Positions 1-8,064 of a DNA stretch of 21,589 nucleotides are shown here, in pieces. The notes under the pieces are model-generated. The model saw nothing but the letters and a program-made list of their open reading frames with translations, did not search any database and had not been told where the DNA came from. The DNA comes from Helicobacteraceae bacterium (GTDB lineage Bacteria; Campylobacterota; Campylobacteria; Campylobacterales; Helicobacteraceae), in the NCBI GenBank assembly GCA_900770765.1, contig CAAGLK010000033.1, forward strand, positions 1 to 21,589, written 5' to 3'. Within the stretch, counting starts at the first letter, position 1; every line of letters begins with the position of its first letter. The position numbers and the translations under genes are program-made.

Positions 1-1506
1 TTCATCTTCATCTATTTTAATTAAAGATTCAATCTCTTCTTCTTCATCGGCTCTAGCTTCAAGCATTCTTTCGCTAAATGGCACGATGACCTTTTTATAA
101 AAGAAGAATAAAATAAGCCCTACAAGTGCGTATTTTAGAAGTGGCATAAATGGTTCAAGTAGTTTTGAAGTGGCTTCTAGGAATCTCTCTAGCGGAGTTC
201 TAGCTTTAAATCCGCTAAGCTGACCATTTAGCTGGAAGTTACTTACTGCGACTTCATCGCCCCTTTGTGTGTTATAGCCTATAGCTTGACGCACTAAAGC
301 TGATATTTTCTCCATATCTTCTTCTGTTAAAGCAGAGTAATTTAACTGCTCTACGCCCTCATCATTAATTATCCTTTCATATCTTCCATCAACTACGACA
401 GCGGCGGATAAGCGGCGAATTGTCGCAAACTCACCTTTTATATTTGAAATTGTTTTGCTAATTTCAAAGTTTGTAGTGTTTTGTGTTTTTTCGTATTTTT
501 CTTTAACATCATTATCCTCTAAGCCTTGCACAGGTCCAATATTACTAACAACACCTGGCACTCCGCCGATTTCTTTAGGGCGGAATCCCTCTCGCTTTTC
601 CTCTAAATCTTGTATGCTGCGGACGACATTATTTGGGTCATAATATTCTTGTGTGCTTTCTTTTTGTGCAAAGTCAAATTCTGCGGTAACTTTAGCTACA
701 ACGCCCTCTCTGCCGCCTGTTATCGGCGCTAGGATATTTATAATTTTTTCTTCTAAGCTTTGTTCGAAATTTTGTTTATATCTAAGCTGTGCGGCTGCTA
801 ATTCTCTAGCTCCGCCTAGTTCATCTAGCTCGCTTAAAGGCTCACCTTTTTCATTGACTACTTCTACATTTTCAATAGTTAAATTTGGAATCGCAGAAGA
901 AACTATGTTTTTAATCCCTGAAATTTGCTTTGGGGTTAGGCTCTGATTTGGTTTAAAAACTAAAACAACAGAAGCAGTAGGGGGTGTTTGCTCACTTACA
1001 AACACCGTCTTTTCTGGCTGGGCTAAATGCACGGTGGCTCTTGCAATTGGCGCTAGGCTTTCAATTGTGCGTGCTAATTCACCCTCAATTGCCCTTTGCC
1101 TTTTAATTTGTTGGTCAAAGTCAGTTGCGCCAAAATCTTTTGTGTCAAATATTTCAAAGCCTACTTTGCTATTTTTTGGGATTCCATTGCTTGCTAGTTT
1201 CATCCTTTGTTCATAAACAAATTCTTGTGGGATTAAAATTGTATTGTCTTTTGGAATCTTATAAGGAATATTATCTTGCTGGAGTTGCTGCATAATTAGC
1301 GCTCCATCCTCGCCGCTAACCCCTTCAAAAAGCACTGCATAGCCAGGATACATAATCCCAGCCTTGTTATTGACAGAATTCCACACAATAAGAGCAGAAA
1401 TAAAGCCGACAACTGCTACGATGGTCGTTAAAATAACGATTTTTTGCTTTTTGTTTAGCTTTTTATAAAGATTTCTAATTTGTTCAAATAATGCTTTTAA
1501 ATCCAA
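1..1506 (-). CDS. fliF: Flagellar MS-ring protein FliF (3' end cut by window edge)
   Basis: FliF forms the inner-membrane MS ring on which the flagellar export gate and the C-ring are built. The visible 502 codons read as a FliF: a short cytoplasmic N-terminus, a membrane helix near residues 24-42, a large periplasmic ring-building region, and a second membrane helix near residues 463-482 (ALVGLILFFFYKK), followed by an acidic tail. The C-terminal FliG-binding segment, probably 50-70 residues, lies beyond position 1. The start is a TTG (1504-1506): the frame is closed by TAA three codons upstream, and MDFKALFEQI fits the family N-terminus. The Shine-Dalgarno is weak. It begins 10 bases after the hisC stop, so the two are probably co-transcribed. 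A hisC-fliF pairing is also known in Campylobacter. Confidence 0.96.
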   Translation of the reverse strand, partial: MDLKALFEQIRNLYKKLNKKQKIVILTTIVAVVGFISALIVWNSVNNKAGIMYPGYAVLFEGVSGEDGALIMQQLQQDNIPYKIPKDNTILIPQEFVYEQRMKLASNGIPKNSKVGFEIFDTKDFGATDFDQQIKRQRAIEGELARTIESLAPIARATVHLAQPEKTVFVSEQTPPTASVVLVFKPNQSLTPKQISGIKNIVSSAIPNLTIENVEVVNEKGEPLSELDELGGARELAAAQLRYKQNFEQSLEEKIINILAPITGGREGVVAKVTAEFDFAQKESTQEYYDPNNVVRSIQDLEEKREGFRPKEIGGVPGVVSNIGPVQGLEDNDVKEKYEKTQNTTNFEISKTISNIKGEFATIRRLSAAVVVDGRYERIINDEGVEQLNYSALTEEDMEKISALVRQAIGYNTQRGDEVAVSNFQLNGQLSGFKARTPLERFLEATSKLLEPFMPLLKYALVGLILFFFYKKVIVPFSERMLEARADEEEEIESLIKIDEDE

Positions 1507-1516
1507 CTTTTAGCGC

Positions 1517-2620
1517 CTAATTTTGATTTAAATATTCTTTAAATAATGCGAAAAATCTTGTATTTTGGAATTCTGTGCCGATTGTGATTCTAATCGCATT
1601 TAGCCCATAACTTGCTAGATTTCTAATAATCATACCTTTTTTTAATAAGGAATCTGCGATTTTTGTGGAATCTAAATTATCGTTTAAATAGTAAGTTATG
1701 AAGTTTGCAAAACTAGGGGTAAATTTTATATTATTTTCATTTGCAAAGGATTCAAAGCGTGGCATTTGAGCTAAGTTATTCTCCACACTTTTTTTAATAT
1801 GCTCCTGGTCGCTTAGCGCTGCAATTGCCGCTGCAAGGCTTGGCGTTGTTATATTAAATGGTGGTCTAAGTTTTAAGAGTGCGTTTATAATTTCTTTATT
1901 TGCGATTCCATATCCTACGCGCATACCGCCTAAGCCATAGGCTTTAGAAAAAGTGCCTGTGTAAATTACATTGCTAAATTTGCTAATTAATTCTTTAGGA
2001 TTTAGTGCTTTATTTGTATTTTTTGCGGCGGCGTATTCTTGGTAAGCTCCATCAATTATTACTAGGCAATTTTTGTCAATTTGCGTTAAAAACTCTAAAA
2101 TTTCGCTGGAATCTAAACACTCGCCTAGTGGATTATTTGGAGTGCATAAAAATATAATGCTAGGATTCTGTGCTTTGTAAATTTCTAAAAATTCGCTTAG
2201 GTTATGCTCACTGCTTTTTGTCCTTAGAATCTTAGCTCCAACGGCTTTTGCATATACTTCATACATTGCAAAAGTTGTTTTAGCCATTAAAACTTTTGAA
2301 TTTTCATTTGCTTTTGCATGTATGCAAAACTCTATAATCTGGTCGCTTCCTGCGCCGATAATTAAGGATTCTGTCGCCACTTGATAAAATGCGCTTAAGC
2401 TATCTTTTAGTGCATACATAGAGTCATCTGGATATAGATGTGCGTTCGTGGCTGTTTTTATAATAGCCTCTATTGCATCTTTACTAGCACCTAGTGGATT
2501 TTCATTTGAAGCGAGTTTTATAATTTCGCTTTCTTTAATGCCAAATTCTCTAACTACAAGCTCAATGGGCTTCCCAGCTTCATAAGTTTTAATATCATCT
2601 AACGCTTTATTAAATTGCAT
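1517..2620 (-). CDS. hisC: Histidinol-phosphate aminotransferase
   Basis: PLP-dependent fold-type I aminotransferase that converts imidazole-acetol phosphate and glutamate to histidinol phosphate in histidine synthesis; relatives also accept aromatic substrates. It has 367 residues, normal for HisC. Visible features: the N-terminal KLASNENPLG substrate segment (35-44), PNNPLGE (161-167), the PLP-contacting D190 and Y193, the Schiff-base lysine K226 in TGTFSKAYGLGG, and R234. I chose ATG 2618-2620 over the GTG two codons upstream because a GGGG Shine-Dalgarno lies 7 bases before the ATG and would be too close to the GTG. It leads the hisC-fliF transcript from its own promoter. The product would need other his genes elsewhere in the genome. 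Confidence 0.95.
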   Translation of the reverse strand: MQFNKALDDIKTYEAGKPIELVVREFGIKESEIIKLASNENPLGASKDAIEAIIKTATNAHLYPDDSMYALKDSLSAFYQVATESLIIGAGSDQIIEFCIHAKANENSKVLMAKTTFAMYEVYAKAVGAKILRTKSSEHNLSEFLEIYKAQNPSIIFLCTPNNPLGECLDSSEILEFLTQIDKNCLVIIDGAYQEYAAAKNTNKALNPKELISKFSNVIYTGTFSKAYGLGGMRVGYGIANKEIINALLKLRPPFNITTPSLAAAIAALSDQEHIKKSVENNLAQMPRFESFANENNIKFTPSFANFITYYLNDNLDSTKIADSLLKKGMIIRNLASYGLNAIRITIGTEFQNTRFFALFKEYLNQN

Positions 2621-2648
2621 ACACACACCCCAACAAAATAATTTTGCA

Positions 2649-2657
2649 ATTGTAGCA
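2649..2657 (-). promoter_or_regulatory. Extended -10 promoter for hisC-fliF
   Basis: On the minus strand the sequence reads TGCTACAAT, a sigma-70-type extended -10 box (TGn + TACAAT), 29 bases upstream of the hisC ATG. T-rich DNA precedes it, as is usual in Campylobacterota, where no -35 is needed. The same nonamer occurs before rnpB, the BI-1 gene and gapA. Predicted from sequence only. Confidence 0.5.
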
Positions 2658-2670
2658 AAAATTTAAGATT

Positions 2671-4107
2671 TTATAAAACCATACGCATCATATCTATAAA
2701 TTGGTCTAAATTACCCTTTGTTACGCAGTATTCTACGCCTTCTTCCTTTGCTCTATAAATAGCAGAATCGCTAGTATTTTTTGGCACAATGGCACAAAAT
2801 TTCGGCGTAGGGCTTTCACTAAAAGTTTCTTTATATTTTTGCATAAATTCTAAAAGATTTATATTTGCCACTTCCCATTCCATTACGATAATGTGGAATT
2901 CTGGTGGATTTGGCTTTAAAACTAAATAATCGCGCGGGTCGTTTGAAGTTGTGATTTGTAAATCGCTATCAAAGTTTTTAAGATATTCTTGATATTTTTT
3001 GCTATCGTCTTTGCTTTCTTGTATTAGTAAAATATTTTTTTTAGAAAAGGCTTCTAGGTATTTTAAAAGTTCAAATAGCTTTTTTGTTTCATTTCTTATT
3101 TTATTTCTATCTAGGCTTCTTAAGAAATATTTTAAAAAAGTTTTTGAGCTATAAGTGCCTGTGATTCCAGCTTTTATAAAAAATCGCCGCACGCTTAAAC
3201 TTCGCTTAGCTCTCTCCCATAATAAAAAGTCTAAATCAAAGGCTTTTGCATTAAGTAGTTTTACAAAATCAGCTTTTAGTGCATTTGTAAGCGGTAAATA
3301 ACTGCGTAAAAATTCTTCAAAAAATTGTTCTTCAAAGTCTTTTCCGGCTTTTGTTATTTTTGTTAATTTTTCTTTTTGTTCGCTTAGATAATGCAGTAAA
3401 TCTACATAGCGTTTTCTAAATTTTTTTAAATTATTAGAGGCTTCTGTGTAGCTTGCGCTTTTTGTATCGGTGCGTCTTGCGAATTGCTCCTCCATTGCTT
3501 TTAGTGTTTGCCCCATGCTTGCTTGCTGGATTGTCGCACTTTTTATAATTGAAGTTGTTGTTTCTATTAGTTCTAAATTTTTTGTGTATTCTATTTGCCT
3601 TGCTAAAAAGATTTTTTCATAAGAATATTGTGGGGGGTAGGAGACTTTTTTAATAAATGCTTCATATTCTCTATCTAATCCGCCAAGCTCGGATTTTAGG
3701 TTACTTAAAGCAGTGTTTGAAATAGTGGAATCTAATTCAAATAAATCATTATAAGCGGTAAATAAAAAGCGTTTAATGCGTAAAAAATCTAAATCTTTTT
3801 TAGAGTTAATATCTTTTTCATAGCGTTTAATAAGATTATCAACACCGCCAAAGTGGTCGTAAATGCAGTCTTTTATGCTTTTTGTTTGATGGATTGTAAA
3901 ATCTTGTTTTAAACTTTTTTTAGGACGCACAAATTTAACTTGCGTTTTATCATCAGTGAGTTCAAATTCCACTTCTAAGTTAGGAGCAATTTCTTTATAA
4001 TCCGCATCCCAAACTCGTAAATCAAATTCAAATCTGCGTTTATTGTGTGCTTGCTCAATAAGAGCTCGCTTTGTTTTAATATCTAGCGCAATTAAAAAGC
4101 CAGTCAT
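2671..4107 (-). CDS. Uncharacterised 478-residue protein with degenerate receiver-like C-terminus
   Basis: I cannot assign a function. Residues 1-65 look like a small beta-barrel: GFLIALD, then KRRFEFDLRVWD, then LEVEFEL, with a weak resemblance to a cold-shock/OB or PilZ-like strand pattern. Residues 80-350 are helical, charged and partly coiled-coil (about 200-260). Residues 357-478 follow the alternating strand-helix order of a CheY-like receiver (NILLIQES, HIIVMEWE, FCAIVPKN, YCVTKG). The acidic pair is mostly lost, the phospho-acceptor position appears to be Glu410, the Thr position is not conserved, and only the late Lys464 remains. If real, this would be a non-phosphorylated pseudo-receiver. 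The ATG has a GGGG Shine-Dalgarno 7 bases upstream and its own promoter. It lies one gene away from fliF, so a link to motility or signalling is possible but unproven. Confidence 0.9.
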   Translation of the reverse strand: MTGFLIALDIKTKRALIEQAHNKRRFEFDLRVWDADYKEIAPNLEVEFELTDDKTQVKFVRPKKSLKQDFTIHQTKSIKDCIYDHFGGVDNLIKRYEKDINSKKDLDFLRIKRFLFTAYNDLFELDSTISNTALSNLKSELGGLDREYEAFIKKVSYPPQYSYEKIFLARQIEYTKNLELIETTTSIIKSATIQQASMGQTLKAMEEQFARRTDTKSASYTEASNNLKKFRKRYVDLLHYLSEQKEKLTKITKAGKDFEEQFFEEFLRSYLPLTNALKADFVKLLNAKAFDLDFLLWERAKRSLSVRRFFIKAGITGTYSSKTFLKYFLRSLDRNKIRNETKKLFELLKYLEAFSKKNILLIQESKDDSKKYQEYLKNFDSDLQITTSNDPRDYLVLKPNPPEFHIIVMEWEVANINLLEFMQKYKETFSESPTPKFCAIVPKNTSDSAIYRAKEEGVEYCVTKGNLDQFIDMMRMVL

Positions 4108-4135
4108 CTACACCCCATAAACCTAAAAAACTTAA

Positions 4136-4144
4136 ATTATATCA
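4136..4144 (-). promoter_or_regulatory. Extended -10 promoter for the 478-residue protein gene
   Basis: On the minus strand the sequence reads TGATATAAT after a run of seven T. The consensus TATAAT lies 28 bases before the ATG at 4107. The 61-base gap to pgeF holds this promoter and A/T-rich DNA with no clear GC-rich terminator hairpin. Confidence 0.55.
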
Positions 4145-4168
4145 AAAAAAGAAAAATTTCAAAAAATT

Positions 4169-4870
4169 TTAAACAATTGTTGCAAATAGCCCAAAGCGAC
4201 CGCAATTTTTATCTCGCCTATAAGAAAAATACTCTAAATTACAGCAAGTGCAAGTAGGCATTATCGTAAAATTTTCAAATTTTGCTTTTTTAAATTCTTC
4301 TTTAATGCAAACAATTAGGTCTAAAAATATTTTGCCATTTTTTAGGATTCTGCCTTTTTGTAATAAATTATTTGTAAAAACCTCTTGTGTTACTTCATAG
4401 CAACACTCTCTAATGGAAGCTCCAACAAATGCGTAAATATCGCTTGTCTTGCTTTTATAATCATCTCTTAAGATTCTAAAGGCTTTAGAGATAATGCCAC
4501 ATTCTACGCCTTTACGCCCTGCGTGAAGCAAGATTAGAATCTTTTGTTTAGTATCAAAAAGTAAAATAGGATTACAATCGGCTATCATAATTAGCCCCAT
4601 AATGCCTTTTTTATCAATAATGATTCCATCTCCATCGCCTAAGAATCCGCCGCTATTAGCCTTTAAGATTCCATTGCTATGGACTTGATTTAAAAAAGCT
4701 AGATTCTCTAAGCGAAGTGGGCTAATTAGCCTTTGTCTATTTTCTTTTATCTCTTCTTTGTTAGAATCCCCAGCGTGGAAAGCTACATTTAGCGGAGCTT
4801 TGCTTAAAAAAGCAGAGATTCCACAAGGTGTATTTATGTGATATTTTAATGTAGAATCGTAGGATTCCAC
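4169..4870 (-). CDS. pgeF: PgeF-type peptidoglycan editing factor / YfiH (laccase-domain) protein
   Basis: Member of the YfiH/DUF152 family (COG1496). Relatives have been described as copper-dependent polyphenol oxidases or purine nucleoside phosphorylases, and in E. coli as PgeF, which keeps L-serine out of position 1 of the peptidoglycan stem peptide. Its 233 residues are a normal length. The metal-site residues are present: H64 (NQVHSNG), C99 (ADCNPILLFD) and H116 (LLHAGRKG), plus GDGDG (78-82) and SIRECCYEV (152-160). The start is GTG, placed right after the mreB-like stop (TAAGTG), with AAGG seven bases upstream. The tight coupling to an MreB-like gene favours the peptidoglycan role, but that is inference. 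Confidence 0.9.
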   Translation of the reverse strand: MESYDSTLKYHINTPCGISAFLSKAPLNVAFHAGDSNKEEIKENRQRLISPLRLENLAFLNQVHSNGILKANSGGFLGDGDGIIIDKKGIMGLIMIADCNPILLFDTKQKILILLHAGRKGVECGIISKAFRILRDDYKSKTSDIYAFVGASIRECCYEVTQEVFTNNLLQKGRILKNGKIFLDLIVCIKEEFKKAKFENFTIMPTCTCCNLEYFSYRRDKNCGRFGLFATIV

Positions 4871-5866
4871 TTATAAGCCTTGTTTGTATTTATCGTAATC
4901 TTGCATAATTATACAAGCACCTTTTGATATGTCTAAAAGTGGGTCTGGTGATAAATTAATTTTAATATTAAGCTCTTTTTCTAAAAAATTTTTAAGTCCT
5001 TTAAGTAGTGCTAAACCACCTGTTAAAATCGCTCCATCATCAATTAAATCTGGTGCAATTTGTGCTGGTGCTTCATAAATTGCTTCTAAAACCACTTCTT
5101 TAATTTTATACATACTTGCTAATACAACAGGCTTTAAATCATTTAAGTTTAAATCATAAGCTATTGGCATACCTGTAGTTAGACTTTTTGCCCCTATATG
5201 AACCATTGGGTTATCGCTAAAAACATCTATTTGCCATTTTAGCTGTTCGGCTAAATCCTTGCTAATACCTATATTTTTATTATGCCTACAATATTCAACA
5301 ATAGCATAATCTATAAAATCGCCTGCTTCTTTTGTAAAAGCAGTAGTTACAAGACCACCTAAGGAAATAATGCTAACCTCTACTAAGCCGCCTCCAGCAT
5401 CAATTACCATTTTTGCCCTTGCGGTGCTAATATCAAGCCCAGCTCCAACGCTTGCACTAAATGGGTCTTCTATTAAAAGCACATCTTTTGCACCTGCTAA
5501 CATTGTGGCTTCATATAATGAGTGCCTTTCTACTTGCGTAAGATTCTGCGGAATACTTATGCCAACTATTGGGTCGCGTGAGTTTATTTTACCTTTTTCT
5601 ATTAGTGATTGCATAAAGATTTTTGTAGTTTCAAAGTCGCTAATTGCGCCATTTAATAGTGGGTTTATAACTTCAATATCCGCATGTGTGCGTCCTAGCA
5701 TTTTTTTTGCATTATTGCCTATGGCTAATACTCTTTTTGTGCCATATTTATGCTCTAATGCTATACAAGTTGCTTGTGAAAAAAGCACATTATCTACGCT
5801 ATTTCGCACAATTGTATTTGCTGTGCCTAAATCTACTGCAATATCATTTCTTTTTAAAATCGCCAT
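4871..5866 (-). CDS. Divergent MreB-like actin homologue
   Basis: Actin/Hsp70-fold ATPase of the MreB family, whose members form membrane-bound filaments that guide cell-wall synthesis. It has 331 residues. The phosphate-1 loop (AVDLGTANT, 10-18), IEDPFSASVGAG (132-143), phosphate-2 DAGGG (156-160) and the adenosine motif TGGLALLKG (282-290) are all visible. Several positions depart from the usual MreB consensus: DIGGGTTE becomes DAGGGLVE, IEEP becomes IEDP, and GGGA becomes GGLA. It is not followed by mreC. I therefore read it as a second, specialised MreB rather than the housekeeping one, which should lie elsewhere. I chose ATG 5864-5866; the GTG two codons upstream has no room for a Shine-Dalgarno. 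pgeF follows with no gap. Confidence 0.88.
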   Translation of the reverse strand: MAILKRNDIAVDLGTANTIVRNSVDNVLFSQATCIALEHKYGTKRVLAIGNNAKKMLGRTHADIEVINPLLNGAISDFETTKIFMQSLIEKGKINSRDPIVGISIPQNLTQVERHSLYEATMLAGAKDVLLIEDPFSASVGAGLDISTARAKMVIDAGGGLVEVSIISLGGLVTTAFTKEAGDFIDYAIVEYCRHNKNIGISKDLAEQLKWQIDVFSDNPMVHIGAKSLTTGMPIAYDLNLNDLKPVVLASMYKIKEVVLEAIYEAPAQIAPDLIDDGAILTGGLALLKGLKNFLEKELNIKINLSPDPLLDISKGACIIMQDYDKYKQGL

Positions 5867-5898
5867 AAACACTCACTAAAATAGATAAAATTTCTCGC

Positions 5899-5907
5899 AT
5901 TATACCA
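5899..5907 (-). promoter_or_regulatory. Extended -10 promoter for the mreB-like gene and pgeF
   Basis: The minus strand reads TGGTATAAT, 32 bases before the ATG at 5866. A second TATAAT lies just upstream at 5907-5912, so the exact start is uncertain. It shares a 110-base divergent region with the M48 protease promoter. Confidence 0.5.
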
Positions 5908-5916
5908 TTATAAAAA

Positions 5917-5959
5917 CCGATTTTATTTTGCTTTTTGTTATAATTGCCGATTTTATTTT
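5917..5959. repeat. Two 13-base direct repeats, 30 bp apart, flanking a promoter -10 box
   Basis: CCGATTTTATTTT occurs at 5917-5929 and again at 5947-5959. The start-to-start distance is 30 bp, about three helical turns. The -10 box of the M48 protease gene (5939-5944) lies between the copies, and the right copy overlaps the probable transcription start. This could be a pair of sites for a regulator, or an old local duplication. Confidence 0.6.
5936..5944 (+). promoter_or_regulatory. Extended -10 promoter for the M48 protease gene and prmC
   Basis: The plus strand reads TGTTATAAT after T-rich DNA, 32 bases before the GTG start at 5977. It is a consensus extended -10 box. Confidence 0.55.
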
Positions 5960-5976
5960 AAAATAAAGGTTACAAA

Positions 5977-7191
5977 GTGGAAATTTTACTTGCCTATGTT
6001 ATTTTTTTAACACTTCCTAAAATAATTTTATCAATCTTAGAGCTTAATTTTTTAAAAATAGAAAAAACAAAAACACCCTATATTTTAGAAAAAGAGCAAT
6101 TTATAAAAGCAGCAAATTATTCAATTAAGAGTGAAAAATTATCTTTAATTGGTAATTTTATAGATTTAGCTTTAATGGCTTTTTGGCTTTTGTATGGGTT
6201 TGCTTTTTTAAATAGTTGGTTGGAATCTTTAGGATATTCTCCGCTTTTTAAGTCTGTTATTTTTGTATTAAGTTTTTTGGTGGTTTCTAGCATTGTTTCT
6301 TTACCGCTTTCTGCTTATAAGGTGCTTATTTTAGATAAGGAATTTGGCTTTGCTAAAGGTGGAGTTAAGTTATTTATAATGGATACTTTAAAAGAATTTT
6401 TACTTTTGATTATTTTAGGCGGCATTTTAGTCTTTGCTTTTAGCTGGATTATTTTAAATGTAGCTTTTTGGGAATTTTATGCTTTTATTTTATTAGTTGT
6501 TTTAATGATTGTGGCAAATGTTATTTATCCATCATTTATTATGCCTTTGTTTAATAAATTTACTCCATTAGAAAATATTGAATTAAAAGATTCCATTAAT
6601 ACTCTTTTAAATAGGGTAGGTTTTAAAAGTGAAGGTGTTTTTGTGATGGACGCATCAAAGCGTGATGGGCGTCTTAATGCGTTTTTTGCTGGGATTGGCA
6701 AGAGCAAAAGAGTTGTTTTATTTGATACTTTATTAGAAAAAATATCTAAGGATTCTATTTTGGCGGTTTTAGGGCATGAGCTTGGGCATTTTAAGCATTA
6801 TGATTTATATAAAATGATGGCTTTAATGTTTGTGTTTTTTGGAGTTTTGTTGTTTTTTGTTGCAAATATTCCACAAAGCTTATTTGATAGTATTAATTTA
6901 GAAGTTGGGGCGCATTCTTTAATTATATGTTTATTGATTTTAAGCGCACCATTGCAATTTTATTATACGCCACTAATTAGCCTTTTAAGTCGTAAAAATG
7001 AATTTGGAGCGGATAAATTTGGTGCAAGTTTAACAAGTAAAGAATCTTTAGCAAATGCTCTATTGCTACTTGTAAAAGAAAATAATTCTTTTCCTTTAGC
7101 GCATCCTTTATATTTACGCTTTTATTATAGCCACCCTCCTTTAATGGAGCGGCTTAAGGCGCTAGATTGTGCTAATTTGGCTTTAAAGTAG
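5977..7191 (+). CDS. M48 family (Ste24/CAAX-type) membrane zinc metalloprotease
   Basis: Integral inner-membrane zinc protease of the Ste24-like M48A group; 404 residues, matching that group. The zinc site is HELGH (H267, E268, H271), with the third ligand E342 in NEFGADKFGA. YSHPPLMERL near the C-terminus is another group hallmark. Hydrophobic segments near 5-25, 58-80, 90-112, 140-163, 166-188, 282-300 and 312-332 support several membrane helices. In bacteria the likely job is turnover of membrane proteins or peptides rather than CAAX processing, because prenylated substrates are absent. The start is GTG with AAAGG seven bases upstream. prmC begins four bases after its stop, so the two form a transcription unit. 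Confidence 0.94.
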   Translation: MEILLAYVIFLTLPKIILSILELNFLKIEKTKTPYILEKEQFIKAANYSIKSEKLSLIGNFIDLALMAFWLLYGFAFLNSWLESLGYSPLFKSVIFVLSFLVVSSIVSLPLSAYKVLILDKEFGFAKGGVKLFIMDTLKEFLLLIILGGILVFAFSWIILNVAFWEFYAFILLVVLMIVANVIYPSFIMPLFNKFTPLENIELKDSINTLLNRVGFKSEGVFVMDASKRDGRLNAFFAGIGKSKRVVLFDTLLEKISKDSILAVLGHELGHFKHYDLYKMMALMFVFFGVLLFFVANIPQSLFDSINLEVGAHSLIICLLILSAPLQFYYTPLISLLSRKNEFGADKFGASLTSKESLANALLLLVKENNSFPLAHPLYLRFYYSHPPLMERLKALDCANLALK

Positions 7192-7195
7192 CTTT

Positions 7196-8047
7196 ATGTC
7201 AAGCATTGAAGATTTATTGGGGTTTGGGACTAAAAAATTAAAAGAAAGTGGGATTCTTAGAGCAAGGTTGGAAGCTGAGATTCTGCTAGGCTTTGTGCTA
7301 GGATATACTAGAGTGCAACTACATTGCCACTATATGCAAAAAGTAGTTGAGTTTTATGTGGAATCTTATAAAAGATTAATTAAGAGACGAAGTTTGCATG
7401 AGCCTATAGAATATTTAATAGAAAAAGTTGGATTCTTTGGCGAGGAATTATATATTTCTCATGGGGCTTTGATTCCGCGGCCAGAGACTGAGATATTGGT
7501 GCAAATTGCGCTTGATTTGATTTTAGAAAATGATTTTATAAATATCGCAGAGATTGGGGTGGGAAGTGGTGCTATTAGCGTGATTTTAGCACATTTGACA
7601 AAAAAGCTATCTAGGACAAATGCACTACATTTTTATGGTAGTGATATTTCGCCAGAAGCCTTATTTAACGCCTATGTGAATAAAAGGCTTTTTAATGTTA
7701 GGAATCTAGCGCTTTTTAATAGCTCTTATTTAGATTTTAATGTAAAGCAAAAAATTAAATTTGATTTACTTATTTCAAATCCGCCTTATATTAAAAATGA
7801 TTTTAAAGCGCCTAAATCTTTAGCTTATGAGCCAAGAAGGGCGCTTTTTGGCGGTGTTAATGGTGATGAGATTTTAAAAGAAATTATCACACTTGCTTAT
7901 AATTGTGAGATTCCATTTTTGCTTTGTGAAATGGGCTATAATCAGCGGCAAAGCATTGAGAATTTTATGCGAAATTATCCGCATAAATCGCTAGAGTTTT
8001 ATAAAGATTTAGCTGGACTTGATAGAGGATTCTTAATTAAATTTTAA
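7196..8047 (+). CDS. prmC: Peptide chain release factor N5-glutamine methyltransferase PrmC
   Basis: SAM-dependent enzyme that methylates the GGQ glutamine of release factors RF1 and RF2. It has 283 residues, in the family range. A helical N-terminal domain (1-75) is followed by FFGEELYISHGALIPRPETE (80-99), the SAM-binding EIGVGSGAIS (119-128), the acidic D150 that ends strand 2, and the catalytic NPPYI (195-199). The Shine-Dalgarno is weak, which fits translational coupling to the protease gene four bases upstream. The gene ends 17 bases from the convergent hypE stop; no terminator hairpin fits there. Confidence 0.95.
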   Translation: MSSIEDLLGFGTKKLKESGILRARLEAEILLGFVLGYTRVQLHCHYMQKVVEFYVESYKRLIKRRSLHEPIEYLIEKVGFFGEELYISHGALIPRPETEILVQIALDLILENDFINIAEIGVGSGAISVILAHLTKKLSRTNALHFYGSDISPEALFNAYVNKRLFNVRNLALFNSSYLDFNVKQKIKFDLLISNPPYIKNDFKAPKSLAYEPRRALFGGVNGDEILKEIITLAYNCEIPFLLCEMGYNQRQSIENFMRNYPHKSLEFYKDLAGLDRGFLIKF

Positions 8048-8064
8048 ATTTATGCTTGGAATCT

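Noticed and set aside
455..1216. Three short plus-strand open frames at the left end
   Set aside because: All lie antisense to FliF, whose frame is continuous from 1506 to the window edge.
5370..5879. 169-codon plus-strand open frame over the mreB-like gene
   Set aside because: It is antisense to a clear MreB-family reading frame, has no family features and no placed ribosome site; its composition mirrors the codons of the opposite strand.
5946..5953. GCCGATTT as a sigma-28 (FliA) -10 element
   Set aside because: No TAAA-type -35 lies at the required 13-16 base spacing upstream, and a consensus extended -10 box directly precedes it.
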